The notes under the pieces: model-generated
Told to the model about the DNA's origin: nothing
Database searches by the model: none
The model's input: the letters and a program-made list of their open reading frames with translations, nothing else
In this document: positions 11,717-22,002 of the stretch, piece by piece
Layout: each line of letters begins with the position of its first letter
How positions within the stretch are numbered: the first letter of the stretch is position 1
Assembly: GCA_026018925.1 (NCBI GenBank)
Contig: JAKSZU010000009.1
Location: 77,160,408-77,224,407, forward strand
DNA length: 64,000 bases
Direction: 5' to 3'
Source: Tupaia tana
Taxonomy: Eukaryota; Chordata; Mammalia; Scandentia; Tupaiidae
Program-made: the position numbers and the translations under genes

Positions 11717-13400
11717 AAGAGTGGAGCAGGAGGTATCTTACTCTCTGACCCCAAAATATATCACTAAGCTGTGATAATCAAAACAGCATGGTATTGGCAC
11801 AAAAAAAGACTTGTGGATCGGGACCAGCAGTTAGCGTAATGGCTATGTCGCTGGACTCCCACGTAGTCGACCGCGGTTCGAGTCCCGGACCCGGCGGCTT
11901 AAACTCACGCCGGGCGCGTGTGCGTGCGTGCCCAAGATCCCGAGAGGAGAATGGAGGAGAAGGGATTGCGGCGTGGCCATCCCCCCTGGGGGGTGATTTC
12001 CTGCTTTCTATCTCTCTGTCTCTCTCTGTCTGTCTGGCGAGCGCACGCGCCCTATAGCAAAAACCTCTCAAAAAAAAAAAAAAGACTTGTGGATCAATGG
12101 AACAGAATAAAGAACCTACAAATAAATCCCAAAACAAACAGCCAACTGATTTTTTTTTTTTTTACAAAGGGCACCAGTCAATCCAGTGGGAAAAGGAAAT
12201 CCTCTTTAGTAAATGGTGCTGGAAAAACTAGGTGTTCACCTGCAGAAAGATGAATCTAAACCATTAGCATAAATCAACTCAAAGTGTATCAAAGGTCTAA
12301 ACCTAAGACCTCAATCTATTAAATTATTGGTGGAAAACACTGGGGAAACTCTGGGAGTCATTGGGGTAGGCAAAGCCTACTTAAATAAGACCCCTACAGT
12401 ACAAGCAATAATCTAAAAAGTGGACAAATGGAATTAGCTCAGATTAAGTTTCTGTACAGCAAACAACAAAATAATTGGTGTGAATCAACAACCCTTGGAA
12501 TGGAATACTTTTTGTAAACTATGACTCAGATAAGAGAGTGAGAAACAGAATAAACAGGGAACTCGATGAAAAGGTAAACCTATTAAAAGATGGGAAAATG
12601 ATCTGGACAAAAAAACTGTCTAAGGAAGACACATGAACATATGAGAAAATTCTCAACATCCCTCATCATAAGGGAGATTTAGATCAAAACCACAATGAGA
12701 TATCACCTAAGCCCAGTCAGAATGACAAAGATTAACCAAAAAATGATAAGTGTTGCTGGGACTATGGTGAAAGAGGCACTCTCCTATATTGTTAGGAATG
12801 TAAATTGGTTCAGTCTACCCAAAGGATAGAATGCTCAATTGGAAAAATGCATGCCCATATGTATTTATTGTGGTATTATTTACAATTGCTAAGATATAGA
12901 ACCAACCCAAATGTCCATGAACAGATGAATGGATTGAAAAACATGGCATATATGCTCTATGGACTATTACTCAACCATAAAAAGACAAGACCCTCGCATT
13001 TGATAGAAGGTGGACAAATATGGAAGATTTACTGCTGAGTGAATAAAGTCACACTATGAAAGAGGAACATTGTATATCTCCATTTAATATATGCTGACTG
13101 TACACTCTATGACAGAAACTGAAAAATTAGAGGATATAGAAGTATGTAACATGGTTAGGGATACTGAAAACAGTGTGGGAAAAGGTAAGAGAAAGGAGAG
13201 AGTATGAGGAAAGAAATTCAGGAGAAAAATAAAGAGGCAAGAAATTCATGGGCACAGAAATGGATTATTATCTTTTGATAACATGTATAGTTTCCTCAAC
13301 TGGACCAATGTGAACCGTATTCATGTTGGGTAAATTCACTTTACAAGCTAAGTGATGTATAGTGATTGAATGTATAAAATAAATTTTTCAAAAGTTTAAA
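11717..13400 (+). mobile_element. Older L1 3' fragment (L1-B)
   Basis: The sequence aligns with the last third of L1-A ORF2, starting around the ORF2 stretch that follows the reverse transcriptase (aagctgtgataatcaaaacagcatgg). It has many stops and frameshifts. Near 12805-12820 it jumps over roughly 100 bp of ORF2, an internal deletion between the Cys-motif region and the tctacccaaagg block. It ends in an AT-rich tail near 13400. Its left edge abuts the poly(A) of L1-A, which suggests it is the host of the L1-A insertion. Confidence 0.85.
11820..12080 (+). mobile_element. tRNA-derived SINE, young copy
   Basis: This copy is full length and starts gggaccagcagttagcg. The A-box-like tagcgtaatggc and the B box ggttcgagtcc form an RNA polymerase III internal promoter. 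They are followed by a G/T-alternating segment, a CT-rich segment, the conserved ccctatagcaaaaacctctc and poly(A). It is bounded by a TSD, aaagacttgtggatc, at 11805-11819 and 12081-12095, and interrupts L1-B. Confidence 0.93.
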
Positions 13401-14405
13401 GTACAGGACAATAAAAAATAAATAAGTCATGGATTGTTTCCTTGATGTCTTTGAATTGTTTGCATTCCCTCGGATCTCATTGATTTTCCTTATGATCATT
13501 ATTTTGAAACACTATTCAGGCATTTTAAGAATTTTCTTTTAGGTTAGTTTCTAAATAATTAATGAGTTATTTTGGAGATGTCACATTACCTTGCTTTTTC
13601 ATGCTTATTATGCCCTTCTGCTGCTATTTGTGAATCCAATAAAACCATTGTCTTTACTATTTTAGAGAGGTTCTAAGATTTTGGTTGGCTAGGGTGTGTT
13701 GATTTGGGTTCTGGATGAATGTAGAGGTACATCTTCTTCTTTTTTTTTTTTTTTTGGAATGTCATTGATTATGAATGCCTCAGTGGTCTAGGCTGCAGAA
13801 GATTGTAGGGTTGTTTTGCCAGCTGAAAGCTGACTCATCTAAAGGCGTGGTGGGTTTGTAGGAGAGTAAGGTTGCTGCTGTAACTCCAAACATGTTTTGA
13901 GGTTAAAGAACATTTGCTACATTGTTTAAATTATCTATGGGCTTGGGGCCTACTCCAATCACTGACAGATGTCTGGTTGCAGGGCTGCTGGCCTGTCTTG
14001 ATGAGGCCCAAGTGGGAGATGCTTCTTGGTAATTTCCTGAACTGGTCCAAAGGTCTACAAAGTGAAAGAATCCTCTGACAGCAAAAGTCTTAGATAATTA
14101 TGCCATCAATGATGGCTGGTGGAGGCCTTCTCACTTTTTTTCTTCATAATAAGTTCATTTGTCTCCAATCTGCTAGGTACTGGGGAGGGGGGTTGGAGTG
14201 ATGTATGTATAGTGCTTCTATTTCTTCTTTATTTGTAAGTTCATCATGAGTCTGCACATGTCAGCATCTCTGACAGTCTTATTGCACTCCAGAATTCTCC
14301 CTCTATTATTCTGAGTAAATATACCATATTCATTCTTAAAATTTTGTTTTGTTTTGTTGTGTGTGTGTGTGAAATAAGTATACCAATATTTCTTCAGGCA
14401 CTCAT
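13401..14405. other. No recognised feature
   Basis: About 1 kb of AT-rich sequence with a short T tract near 13738-13756 and a small TG run near 14359. I could not match it to the L1, SINE or ERV sequences elsewhere in the window, and no plausible long ORF is present. It may be old L1 or unique intergenic DNA. Confidence 0.4.
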
Positions 14406-17400
14406 CATTATTTTTTTCTTTTTTTCTCTTTTTAGTTAGCATAATTTATTATTATTTATACATTCAATCATTATACATAATTTAGTTTGTAAAGAGATTT
14501 TACTCAACATGATATATGCCACACAGCAGATAAGTTGAGACTAATATACATGATATAACCAACAGGCAACAAACTATATCTGTGTAACACAAATGCCTTA
14601 TTTCTCCGTATTTTCCCAAATTTCCCTTCCTGCACTCTTCCCCTCTCCCACTCTGCTTCCACTTTGTCCCCAGTGCCCATAACAATTTTTAATGCTTTTA
14701 TGTCTGCCAGTCTTTCAGTCTCTACTATAGAGTGTAGACAGTTGGTATATGTTAAGTGGAAACATACAATGTCTCTGTTACATAGCCTGACTTGCTTCAT
14801 TCAGCAATAGATCTTCCATGTTCATCCACTTTCTATAAAATTCCAGGGTCTTGTTACTTTTTATGGCTGAATAGTACTCCATGGATTATATGTGCCACAC
14901 TTTTTCAATCCATTTATCTGTTTGTGGAGATTTGGGTTGATTCCGTATCTTAGCAAATGTGATTCTGCAATAAACATAGCTGTTCAAGCACTTTTCTGAC
15001 TGAACGTTTTCCTATCCTTTGGGTAGATACCCAGGAGTAGAATTGCTGGATCATAAGGTAGTTCTATTTGAAGGTCCTTGAGGAACCTCCATATTGTTCT
15101 CCACAGTGGCTGGACCAATTTACATTTCCACCAATAATGTATGAGAGTTGCCTTTCCACCACATCCACAACAGCACTTATCATTTTTTTTAATCGTCATT
15201 CTGACTGGGATTAAGTGGTATCTCATTGTGGTTTTGATCTGCATCTCCCTTAGGAGGGACGTTGAGCAATTTTTCATATGCTTTTTGGCTGTTCATATGT
15301 CTACCTTAGAAAGTTGTTTATTCAGTTCATTTTCCCATCTATTAATTGGATCAGTTAATTTCTTCTAGGTAAGCCACTTGAGTTGCCTATGTATTCTGGT
15401 TATCAGTCTTTTATCTGAGGTACAGTTAACAAAACTCTCTCCCATTCTGATGGCTATCAATTCACACTAATTACTGTGTCCTTCGCTGTGCAGAAATTTC
15501 TTAATCTGATGTAATCCCACCTGACTAATTTTGGGATTATTGCCTGTGCTTTAGAGGTCTTATTGAAGAAGTCTTTGCCTATCTGAATGTCTCTCAGAGT
15601 TTCTCCAGTGTTTTCTACTAGTAGTTTTATAGTTTGCAGTCTTGGGTTTAGATCTTTAATCCACTTTGAGTTAATTTTTCTTAATGGTGACAGGGGCTCA
15701 GATTCATATTTTTGCAGTTGGATACCCAGTGTTTCCAGCACCATTTGCTAAAGAGATTTTCCTTTTTCCACTAGATTGAGGAATGTTGAGCATTTTTTAA
15801 CATGCGTTTAAAATATCATTTGTCAAAGATCACTTGGCTATATGTTTTGGAGTTTACTTCTGGGGTCTCTATTCCATTGGTTTTCATGTCTGCTTTTTGC
15901 CAATACCATGCCGTTTTGACTACCACAGCTATGTAGTATATTTTTGGGTAAGGGAGTGAGATGCCTCCACTCCACTCTTCTTGTATAAGATTGCTTCGGC
16001 AATAAGAGGTCTTTAAGGGTTCCAGACAAATTGCATGATTGCCTTTTCTAGATCTGTGAATAATGTCTCTTGTAATTTTATAGGGATTGCATTAAATATG
16101 TAGATTAATTTCGGTAGGATCACCATTTTGATTATATTAATTATTCTAATTCAGAAACATGGGTCCTTTCATTTTTGTTTCCTTTATAATTTATTTTTTA
16201 ATATTTTCATAGTTTTCCTCATACAGGTTCTTAACTTCCTTGGTTAGTTTTATTCCTAGGTATCTTATACTTTTTGTGGCTATGGTAAATGGGATTACTT
16301 TCTTCATTTATGTCTCTGTCTACTTCTTATTTGTATATAGAAATGTTAAAGAGTTTTGTAAGTTAATTTTGTATCCTGCCACTATACTGTATGCATTTAT
16401 TATTTCAAGAAGTTTTTTGTGGATAATATTGGATCTTCTATGTATACAGTCATGTCATCTGCAAACAGAGATAATTTCAACACTCCTTTCTTTATTGGAA
16501 TGCTTTTTATTTTATTCTCTTGACTGATTGCATTGTCTTGGACTTCCAGTACTATTTTGAATAGGAGTGGAGAGTGTGGTCAGTCTTTCCTTGTACCAGT
16601 TTTTAGTGGAAAAGCTTTTAGCTTTTCCCCATTCTGTATAATGTTAGCTATAGGTTTTTCATAGATGGCTTTTATTTTGCTGAGAAACAATACTTCTATG
16701 CCAATTTTACTGAGAGTCTTAATCTTGAAAGAATGTTGTATTTTGTCAAATGCTCTTTTCTGCATAGATTGAAATGATCATATGGTTTTTATCTTTCTTT
16801 CTGTTAATGTGGTGTATTACACTTATGGTTTTGCATTTGTTCAACTACCCTTGCATCCCTGGAATAAAGCCTACCTGGCTATGGTGGATAATCTTTTTTA
16901 TGTGCTGTTGAATATGTTCAGCAAGTATCTTGTTCTGAACTTTCACATCTATATTCACCAGAGATATAAGTCTGCAGTTTCCTTGTCATATCTTTATCTG
17001 TTTGGGGAATAAGGGTCATGGAGACTTCATAGGATGAATTTGGAAGGGTTTCTTCATTGTGTATATCTAAAAATAGTTTGAGTAGAATGAGGATTACCTC
17101 TTCTTAAAAAGTTTTGTAGAATATAGCAGTGAAGCCATCAGGACCTCAAATTTTCTTTGTTGGGAGATTATTTATTACTGATTCAATTTCATTGCTTGAT
17201 ACAGGTCTATTTAGACTTTCTATGTCCTCCTGAGTCAATCTTGTTGGATTATAAGTGTCCAGAATTTGTCCATTTCATCCAGGTTTTCTTTTTGGTTGGC
17301 ATATTTTTGCTCATAGTATCCTCTAGTATTGTTTTGTATTTCTATTGTTTGTTGCAATGTTGCCTGATTCATGCAAATTTGATTTTTCTGGTTACTTTCT

Positions 17401-18348
17401 CTCTTCTTCTTAATTATTCTAGCTAATGGTGTGTCAATATTGTTTATCTTTTTAGAGAACCAGCTTTCATTTTCTTTTATTTTTCATATATTTTGCTTTC
17501 TATTTCATTTATTTCTGCTCGAATCTTTATTATTTCTTTTCTCCTTGCAATTTTTGGGTATGTTTGTTGTAGTTTTTCCAATTCTCTGAGGTGTGATGTT
17601 ACATTATCCTTTTGCCACTTTTCCATCTTTTCCTTTTGTGCACTAATTGCTATGAACTTTCCTCTTATGACAGCTTTTGCAGTCTTCCATACATTATGGA
17701 AACTTGTGTAGTCATTATGGTTTGTTTTCAGAATCTTTTGATTTCAGTCTTAATCTCTTTGGTAGTCATGAAGTAATTCAGAAGTAGGTTATTTACTTTC
17801 CATGTTTTTGTGTATTTTTCAGAGTTTTTCCTGAGATTAATATCAAATTTAATTCCATCACGGTCGAAGAAGATGCTGGATATAGTTTCTATGCCTTGAA
17901 TCTCTAAAGGTTGGTTTTGTGCCTTATCATGTGGTCAGTCTTCGAGAAAGAACCATGCAAGGCTGAGAAAAATGTCTATTTTATGTCTTTTGGGTGGAAG
18001 TTCTATAGATATCTGTCAAGTCATGTCTTTGCTTATTTTTTGTCTCGTTGATCTATCTAAAGGAGATATGGGGTGTTGAGATCTTCAACAATTAATGTCC
18101 TACAGTCTATCTCTCCTTTTAGATCTAGCAGTATTTTCTTTATGTATTTGGATGCTCCTGAGTTGGGTGCATAAATGTTTATAAGCATTATATCTTCTTA
18201 ATGAATTAGACCTTTTACTATTATATAATGCCCTTCTTTGTCTCTTCTTACAGAATTTATCTTAAAGCCTCTTTTCTCTGACATCAGTAGTGACTCCCAC
18301 TCTTTTCTGATTTCCATTTGCATGTAATAACATTTTCCAGCCCTTCAC
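14406..18348 (-). mobile_element. Minus-strand older L1 (L1-C), 5'-truncated
   Basis: The 3' end (T-rich on the plus strand) lies near 14406. Reading leftward on the minus strand, the sequence matches L1 3'UTR and then ORF2 in order: the Cys-motif region (about 15150), the reverse transcriptase around the FADD region (about 16450), and the endonuclease end near 18340, where it matches the start of the ORF2 segment for residues 60-65. Multiple stops and frameshifts make it dead. It stops abruptly at the poly(T) of the next insertion, and no L1-C sequence resumes on the far side, so it is 5'-truncated or deleted there. Confidence 0.85.
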
Positions 18349-19237
18349 TTTTTTTTTTTTTGGAGAGGTTTTTTTCTTTTTTGCTGAAGGGCACATGCAC
18401 TTGCCAGACAGACAGAGAGAGACAGAGAGACAGAAAGCGAGAAATCACCCCCCAGGGGGGATGGTCACGCTGCAATCCCTTCTCCTCCATTCTCCTCTCA
18501 GGATCTTGGGCACGCACGCACACGCACACGCACCCGGCGTGAGTTTTTTTTTTTTTTTTTTTTGGAGAGGTTTTTGCTATAGGGTGCGTGCGCTCACCAG
18601 ACAGACAGAGAGAGACAGAGAGATAGAAAGCGAGAAATCACCCCCCAGAGGGGATGGCCACGCCGCAATCCCTTCTCCTCCATTCTCCTCTCGGGATCTT
18701 GGGCACGCACGCACACGTGCCTGGCGTGAGTTTAAGCCACCGGGTCTGGGACTCGAATCGCAGTCGACTACGTGGGAGTCCAGAGACATAGCCATTACAC
18801 TAACTGCTGGCCCCCCGGCGTGAGTTTTAAGCCACCGGGTCCGGGACGCGAACCGCGGTCAACTACGTGGGAGTCCAACGACATAGCCATTACGCTAACT
18901 GCTGGTTCCCTCTGCTTTTATCTTTATTATTTACTTTCCCTGGAGTTTTTTGGATTTTTTTTTTTTTTTGCTGTTGCTTTTCTAGTTCTCTAAGGCATGA
19001 TGTTAGGTGATCCATTTGTCTTCTTTCCGTCTTCTTCTTTTGTGCTCTAATTTCTGTGAACTTCCCTCTTATGACTGCTTTAGCAGTGTCCCAAAGATTA
19101 TAGAAACTCGTGTCCTCATTGCCATTGGCTTCCATGAATCTTTTTATTTAAGTCTTTATTTCATCAGTAGTTGTGGAGTCATTCAGGAGTATATATTAAG
19201 TTTCCATGTATTTGAGTACTTTTAAGAATTTCTCTCT
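18349..19237 (-). mobile_element. L1 ORF2 fragment joined to nested SINEs (inverted copy of 27430-28298)
   Basis: On the minus strand this reads as about 320 bp of L1 ORF2 (19237-18911), then the head of SINE A, a complete SINE B, the rest of SINE A and a poly(A). L1-D at 27430-28298 has the same order, the same L1/SINE junction (aaagata then agcagagggaacc, with one base changed) and the same SINE-B insertion point. The copy ends exactly at the SINE A tail, where the L1-D locus continues with more L1. See the findings for mechanism. Confidence 0.82.
18546..18814 (-). mobile_element. SINE B, inserted inside SINE A (minus)
   Basis: A full-length SINE in minus orientation, with poly(T) at about 18546-18563 and the head ending at gctggccccc. 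It sits between two halves of another SINE of the same family (18349-18545 and 18815-18910), with the host motif cggcgtgagttt on both sides as the duplicated target. Confidence 0.85.
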
Positions 19238-19349
19238 CTCTCATTCTTACAAGCATGCACTCTCTAACACGCATAAGATATTTTTGAAAACTGAAAATAG
19301 CTCATCTTCTATTAAGTTGTAAGATATATTTATATAGTCAAGTTATATA

Positions 19350-19473
19350 TTTTTTATTTTTAGAAAGATTTTCGCTATAGGGCATGTATGCTCACTGGAG
19401 AGACAGAAAGTGAGAAATCACTCCCCAGGGGGATGGCCACACCACAATCCAATCCCTTCTCTTTCATTTTGGG

Positions 19474-19504
<31 letters not shown>

Positions 19505-19597
19505 GACATGAGTTTTAAGTCGCTGGGTCTGGGACTTTAACCACAGTCAGCTATGTGGGAATCTAGCAACGTAACCATTATGACATTTGTTGGTCCC
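19350..19597 (-). mobile_element. Old SINE copy (minus)
   Basis: A diverged member of the family in minus orientation: a T-rich tail near 19350-19361, the ctatagggca motif, the CT-rich region as GA on this strand, a (CA)n run at about 19478-19502, and the tRNA-like head ending in tggtccc. Confidence 0.85.
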
Positions 19598-19610
19598 AGG
19601 TTACAACTTT

Positions 19611-19697
19611 GTTTTTTTTTTTTTTTTTTTTTTTTTTTGAGAGGTTTTTGCTACAGGGCGCGTGCACTCGCCAGACAGACAGAGAGAGACAGGCAGA
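19611..19697 (-). mobile_element. 5'-truncated SINE (minus)
   Basis: Only the last ~60 bp of the SINE plus a long poly(T) are present: gagaggtttttgctacaggg followed by the CT-rich segment. A short TSD, ttacaacttt, flanks it at 19601-19610 and 19700-19709, so this is a genuine truncated insertion and not a remnant of the neighbour. Confidence 0.82.
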
Positions 19698-19798
19698 AAT
19701 TACAACTTTTTTATCAAATACATATTTTGTCACTACATTCTGGTGTGTAGTTTGTCTTTTGATTATTTTAAGATTCTTTGTGAGAAAGAAGAAATTTT

Positions 19799-20045
19799 TT
19801 TAAGACAGAGATTTTTTGCTATAAGGTATGTGCACTCATTGGAGAAACAAAGGGAGACAGACTGAAAAAGAGAAATCACCCCTCAGGGGGATGGCTATGC
19901 TGCAATCCCTTCTCCTCCATTCTCCTCTCAGGATCTTGGGCATGTACTCACATGTGCCTGGCATGAGTTTCAGGCTGCTGAGTCTGGGACGTAAACTGCT
20001 GTTGACTACATGGAAATCATAAACACTATGTAATGTGCTGGTCCC
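19799..20045 (-). mobile_element. Old SINE copy (minus)
   Basis: A diverged full-length SINE in minus orientation ending tgctggtccc. The probable TSD agaaatttt lies at 19790-19798 and 20046-20054. The loss of CpGs compared with the copy at 24714 indicates an older insertion. Confidence 0.85.
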
Positions 20046-20192
20046 AGAAATTTTCAATTTTATGCAATTTAATTTTTAATTGTATTATTTATGCTTTTGA
20101 GATCTTATTAAAATATTTGCATATCACTAAATCACAAAAAAATCATCTTACCTTTCCCTCTAGAAGCTTTCTTTAAGGTAAAACATAGTTTG

Positions 20193-20421
20193 GGGGACCA
20201 GCAGATGTTGCTGGACTCCCTCATAGTCGACAGCAGTTTGCGTTCCAAACATGGTGGTTTAAAACTCATGCCAGGCATGTGTGTGTGTGCATGCCCAAAT
20301 CCCGAGAGGAGAATGGAGGAGAAAGGATTGTGTCATGGCAATTCCCTCCTAGAAAATGACTTCTTGCTTTCTGTCTCTCTGTCCCTCTAGTAAGCACATA
20401 TGCCCTATAGCAAAAATCCCC
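20193..20421 (+). mobile_element. Old SINE copy (plus)
   Basis: It starts gggaccagcagatgttgctgg, with part of the A-box region deleted, and ends at ctatagcaaaaatcccc. It lacks a poly(A) and abuts LTR-like sequence, so the 3' edge is approximate. Confidence 0.8.
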
Positions 20422-21490
20422 CCTCTGTGTTTACACCACTAACCATTCATGAGCATGAGACAAAAAACTCATGTACTGCTGCAGGTGCTGGACCAGATTA
20501 CTCCTGCATCCTCACATTCCCACGCCATATTTTGGTGCATTGGCTGGGAATCCACTTCAACTCTCCTTCTTCACATTGGGAAGGTAAGCATTGCAGACTA
20601 TTCTTTTCTTTTACTTTAAAAGTTGACTTGGTTTTTATTTCTGGGGTCCTGACTGTCATGTGGAGAAATGAAAGCTCTTGGAACAACTGATAAAGCCCAG
20701 GGCTATTCTCTGGAGCATTCTAAAGGTTTCAGAAGTGGAAGACACCTCCTGACCCAACCAGGTATCAGAACAAACCCTACTCTGCCCTTCCTTTAGATTT
20801 TTCCTACATCCATGGGAGAGGTAGTGTTGCTGCTCAGACCTCCTCAGATCTCTGTATGAACCGGACATTTTCAGTAACTGGCTTAGATGTGGTAAATGAG
20901 TCAAACTTCTGTTTGTCTACTCTGTGGGCCTACAAAGCCCTGGGACTAGAAACTCTGTCACCTGGTAGAAACTAAACACCTCTGAGCAATTGAAAGCATT
21001 GGCCAAGGACAACTCAATGGGGTGTTGGAAGACTCTGAAACTTAAAGTTCTCTCTGACCACCCAACTGGTTGTCAGGAGTTTCCCTGCTCTCTCACTCTC
21101 AAGCCCACAGTCTTTCTTCCCTTTCTCCATACCGGTTTAATTAAAATAATCAGGACACTCTCTTTCTCTACAAACTCTAAAATCTCTGCTGAGCGACCCT
21201 TCTTTATTCTTCATCATACTGACCAACCAATACACAGAAAGAGAAACAAATGTCTTAGGTAAAATAATCAGGACTCCCTCACCTTCAGCATGCATATGCT
21301 ATAAATTGGATTGGCATTGTCAAGAGGATCACATAATATTGCCCTTGCCAGACTGGTTTTCCTCTTCAGTTCCTCTGATAGAAATAGAAAATTGCTATCA
21401 AACTTTTAAAAACACCTGTTTAATTATTCTTTTTCTTGTATTTACATCAGTGTTCTTTATCACCTATTAATTCTCACTGTACTGGCGTAC
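20422..21490 (+). mobile_element. Decayed ERV: LTR end, primer-binding site and internal remnant
   Basis: 20430-20530 matches the LTR-like stretch at about 41765-41885 (shared words: tgagcatgagacaa, ctgcaggt, gaccctgca-type and accatatt). It is followed by an 18-bp tRNA-Gly-type primer-binding site. Downstream sequence is AT/CT-mixed with no frame longer than about 95 codons, as expected for a decayed leader/gag or env region. I cannot identify domains with confidence. Confidence 0.5.
20533..20550 (+). other. Retroviral primer-binding site, tRNA-Gly type
   Basis: The 18 bases tggtgcattggctgggaa start with the obligatory TGG and differ by one base from the tRNA-Gly-type primer site I know from several ERV families. 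It lies just 3' of the LTR-like end, the correct position for minus-strand DNA priming. Confidence 0.55.
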
Positions 21491-21530
21491 ATTCTTTTTT
21501 TTTTTTTTTGAGAGGTTTTTGCTATAGGGC
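21491..21530 (-). mobile_element. Minimal 3' SINE fragment (minus)
   Basis: About 15 T are followed by gagaggtttttgctatagggcac and then unrelated sequence. This is the SINE 3' end only, an extreme 5' truncation. I could not establish a TSD. Confidence 0.65.
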
Positions 21531-22002
21531 ACAAACTTTAGTCTCTTGAAAATGGAAGACACACTCAAATCTGAAAGAAATTAGCATTTTTCTTCTTCAT
21601 TTTTTCCTCCTTCTCTCTTTCTTAGATAAGAAATGCAATGGGTAAAGATTGATCCTCAAGTCTTGGCCACTAACCTCCTTATCTATGTTAATCAGATCAC
21701 CTCCTCTCTGGATGTAATGAATCAAGCTCACATGGTTCTCTGTCCCTAGTAACTCCAACTTAAGACAAGTCTTGATCATGTTCATTTCCAAATTCAGTTA
21801 GTGGCTCAGGAAATATTTAGAGGAGGACCAATTTAGGGGAAAATAATCTCCTTTTTTTCATTTAGAGAATTTTTTTTCCTTAGACTTACTAGAGTTAAAC
21901 ATTCCATTTCCCTTAAAACAGATGAGAAAATGGATGAGAACATTTGCCCAAAACCAAAAAGCACATTGGGTAAACACCCATAGAAAATGGGAACATTTGG
22001 GT
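21531..22002. other. No recognised feature
   Basis: About 470 bp of AT-rich sequence between the SINE tail fragment and the start of the L1-D monomer array. There is no long ORF. It may be part of the decayed ERV that begins at 20422. Confidence 0.35.

Noticed and set aside
11821-11890. Possible tRNA gene (perfect B box)
   Set aside because: The tRNA-like part is the head of a SINE with a 3' body, poly(A) and TSD; the cloverleaf acceptor stem is not complementary enough to call a functional tRNA.
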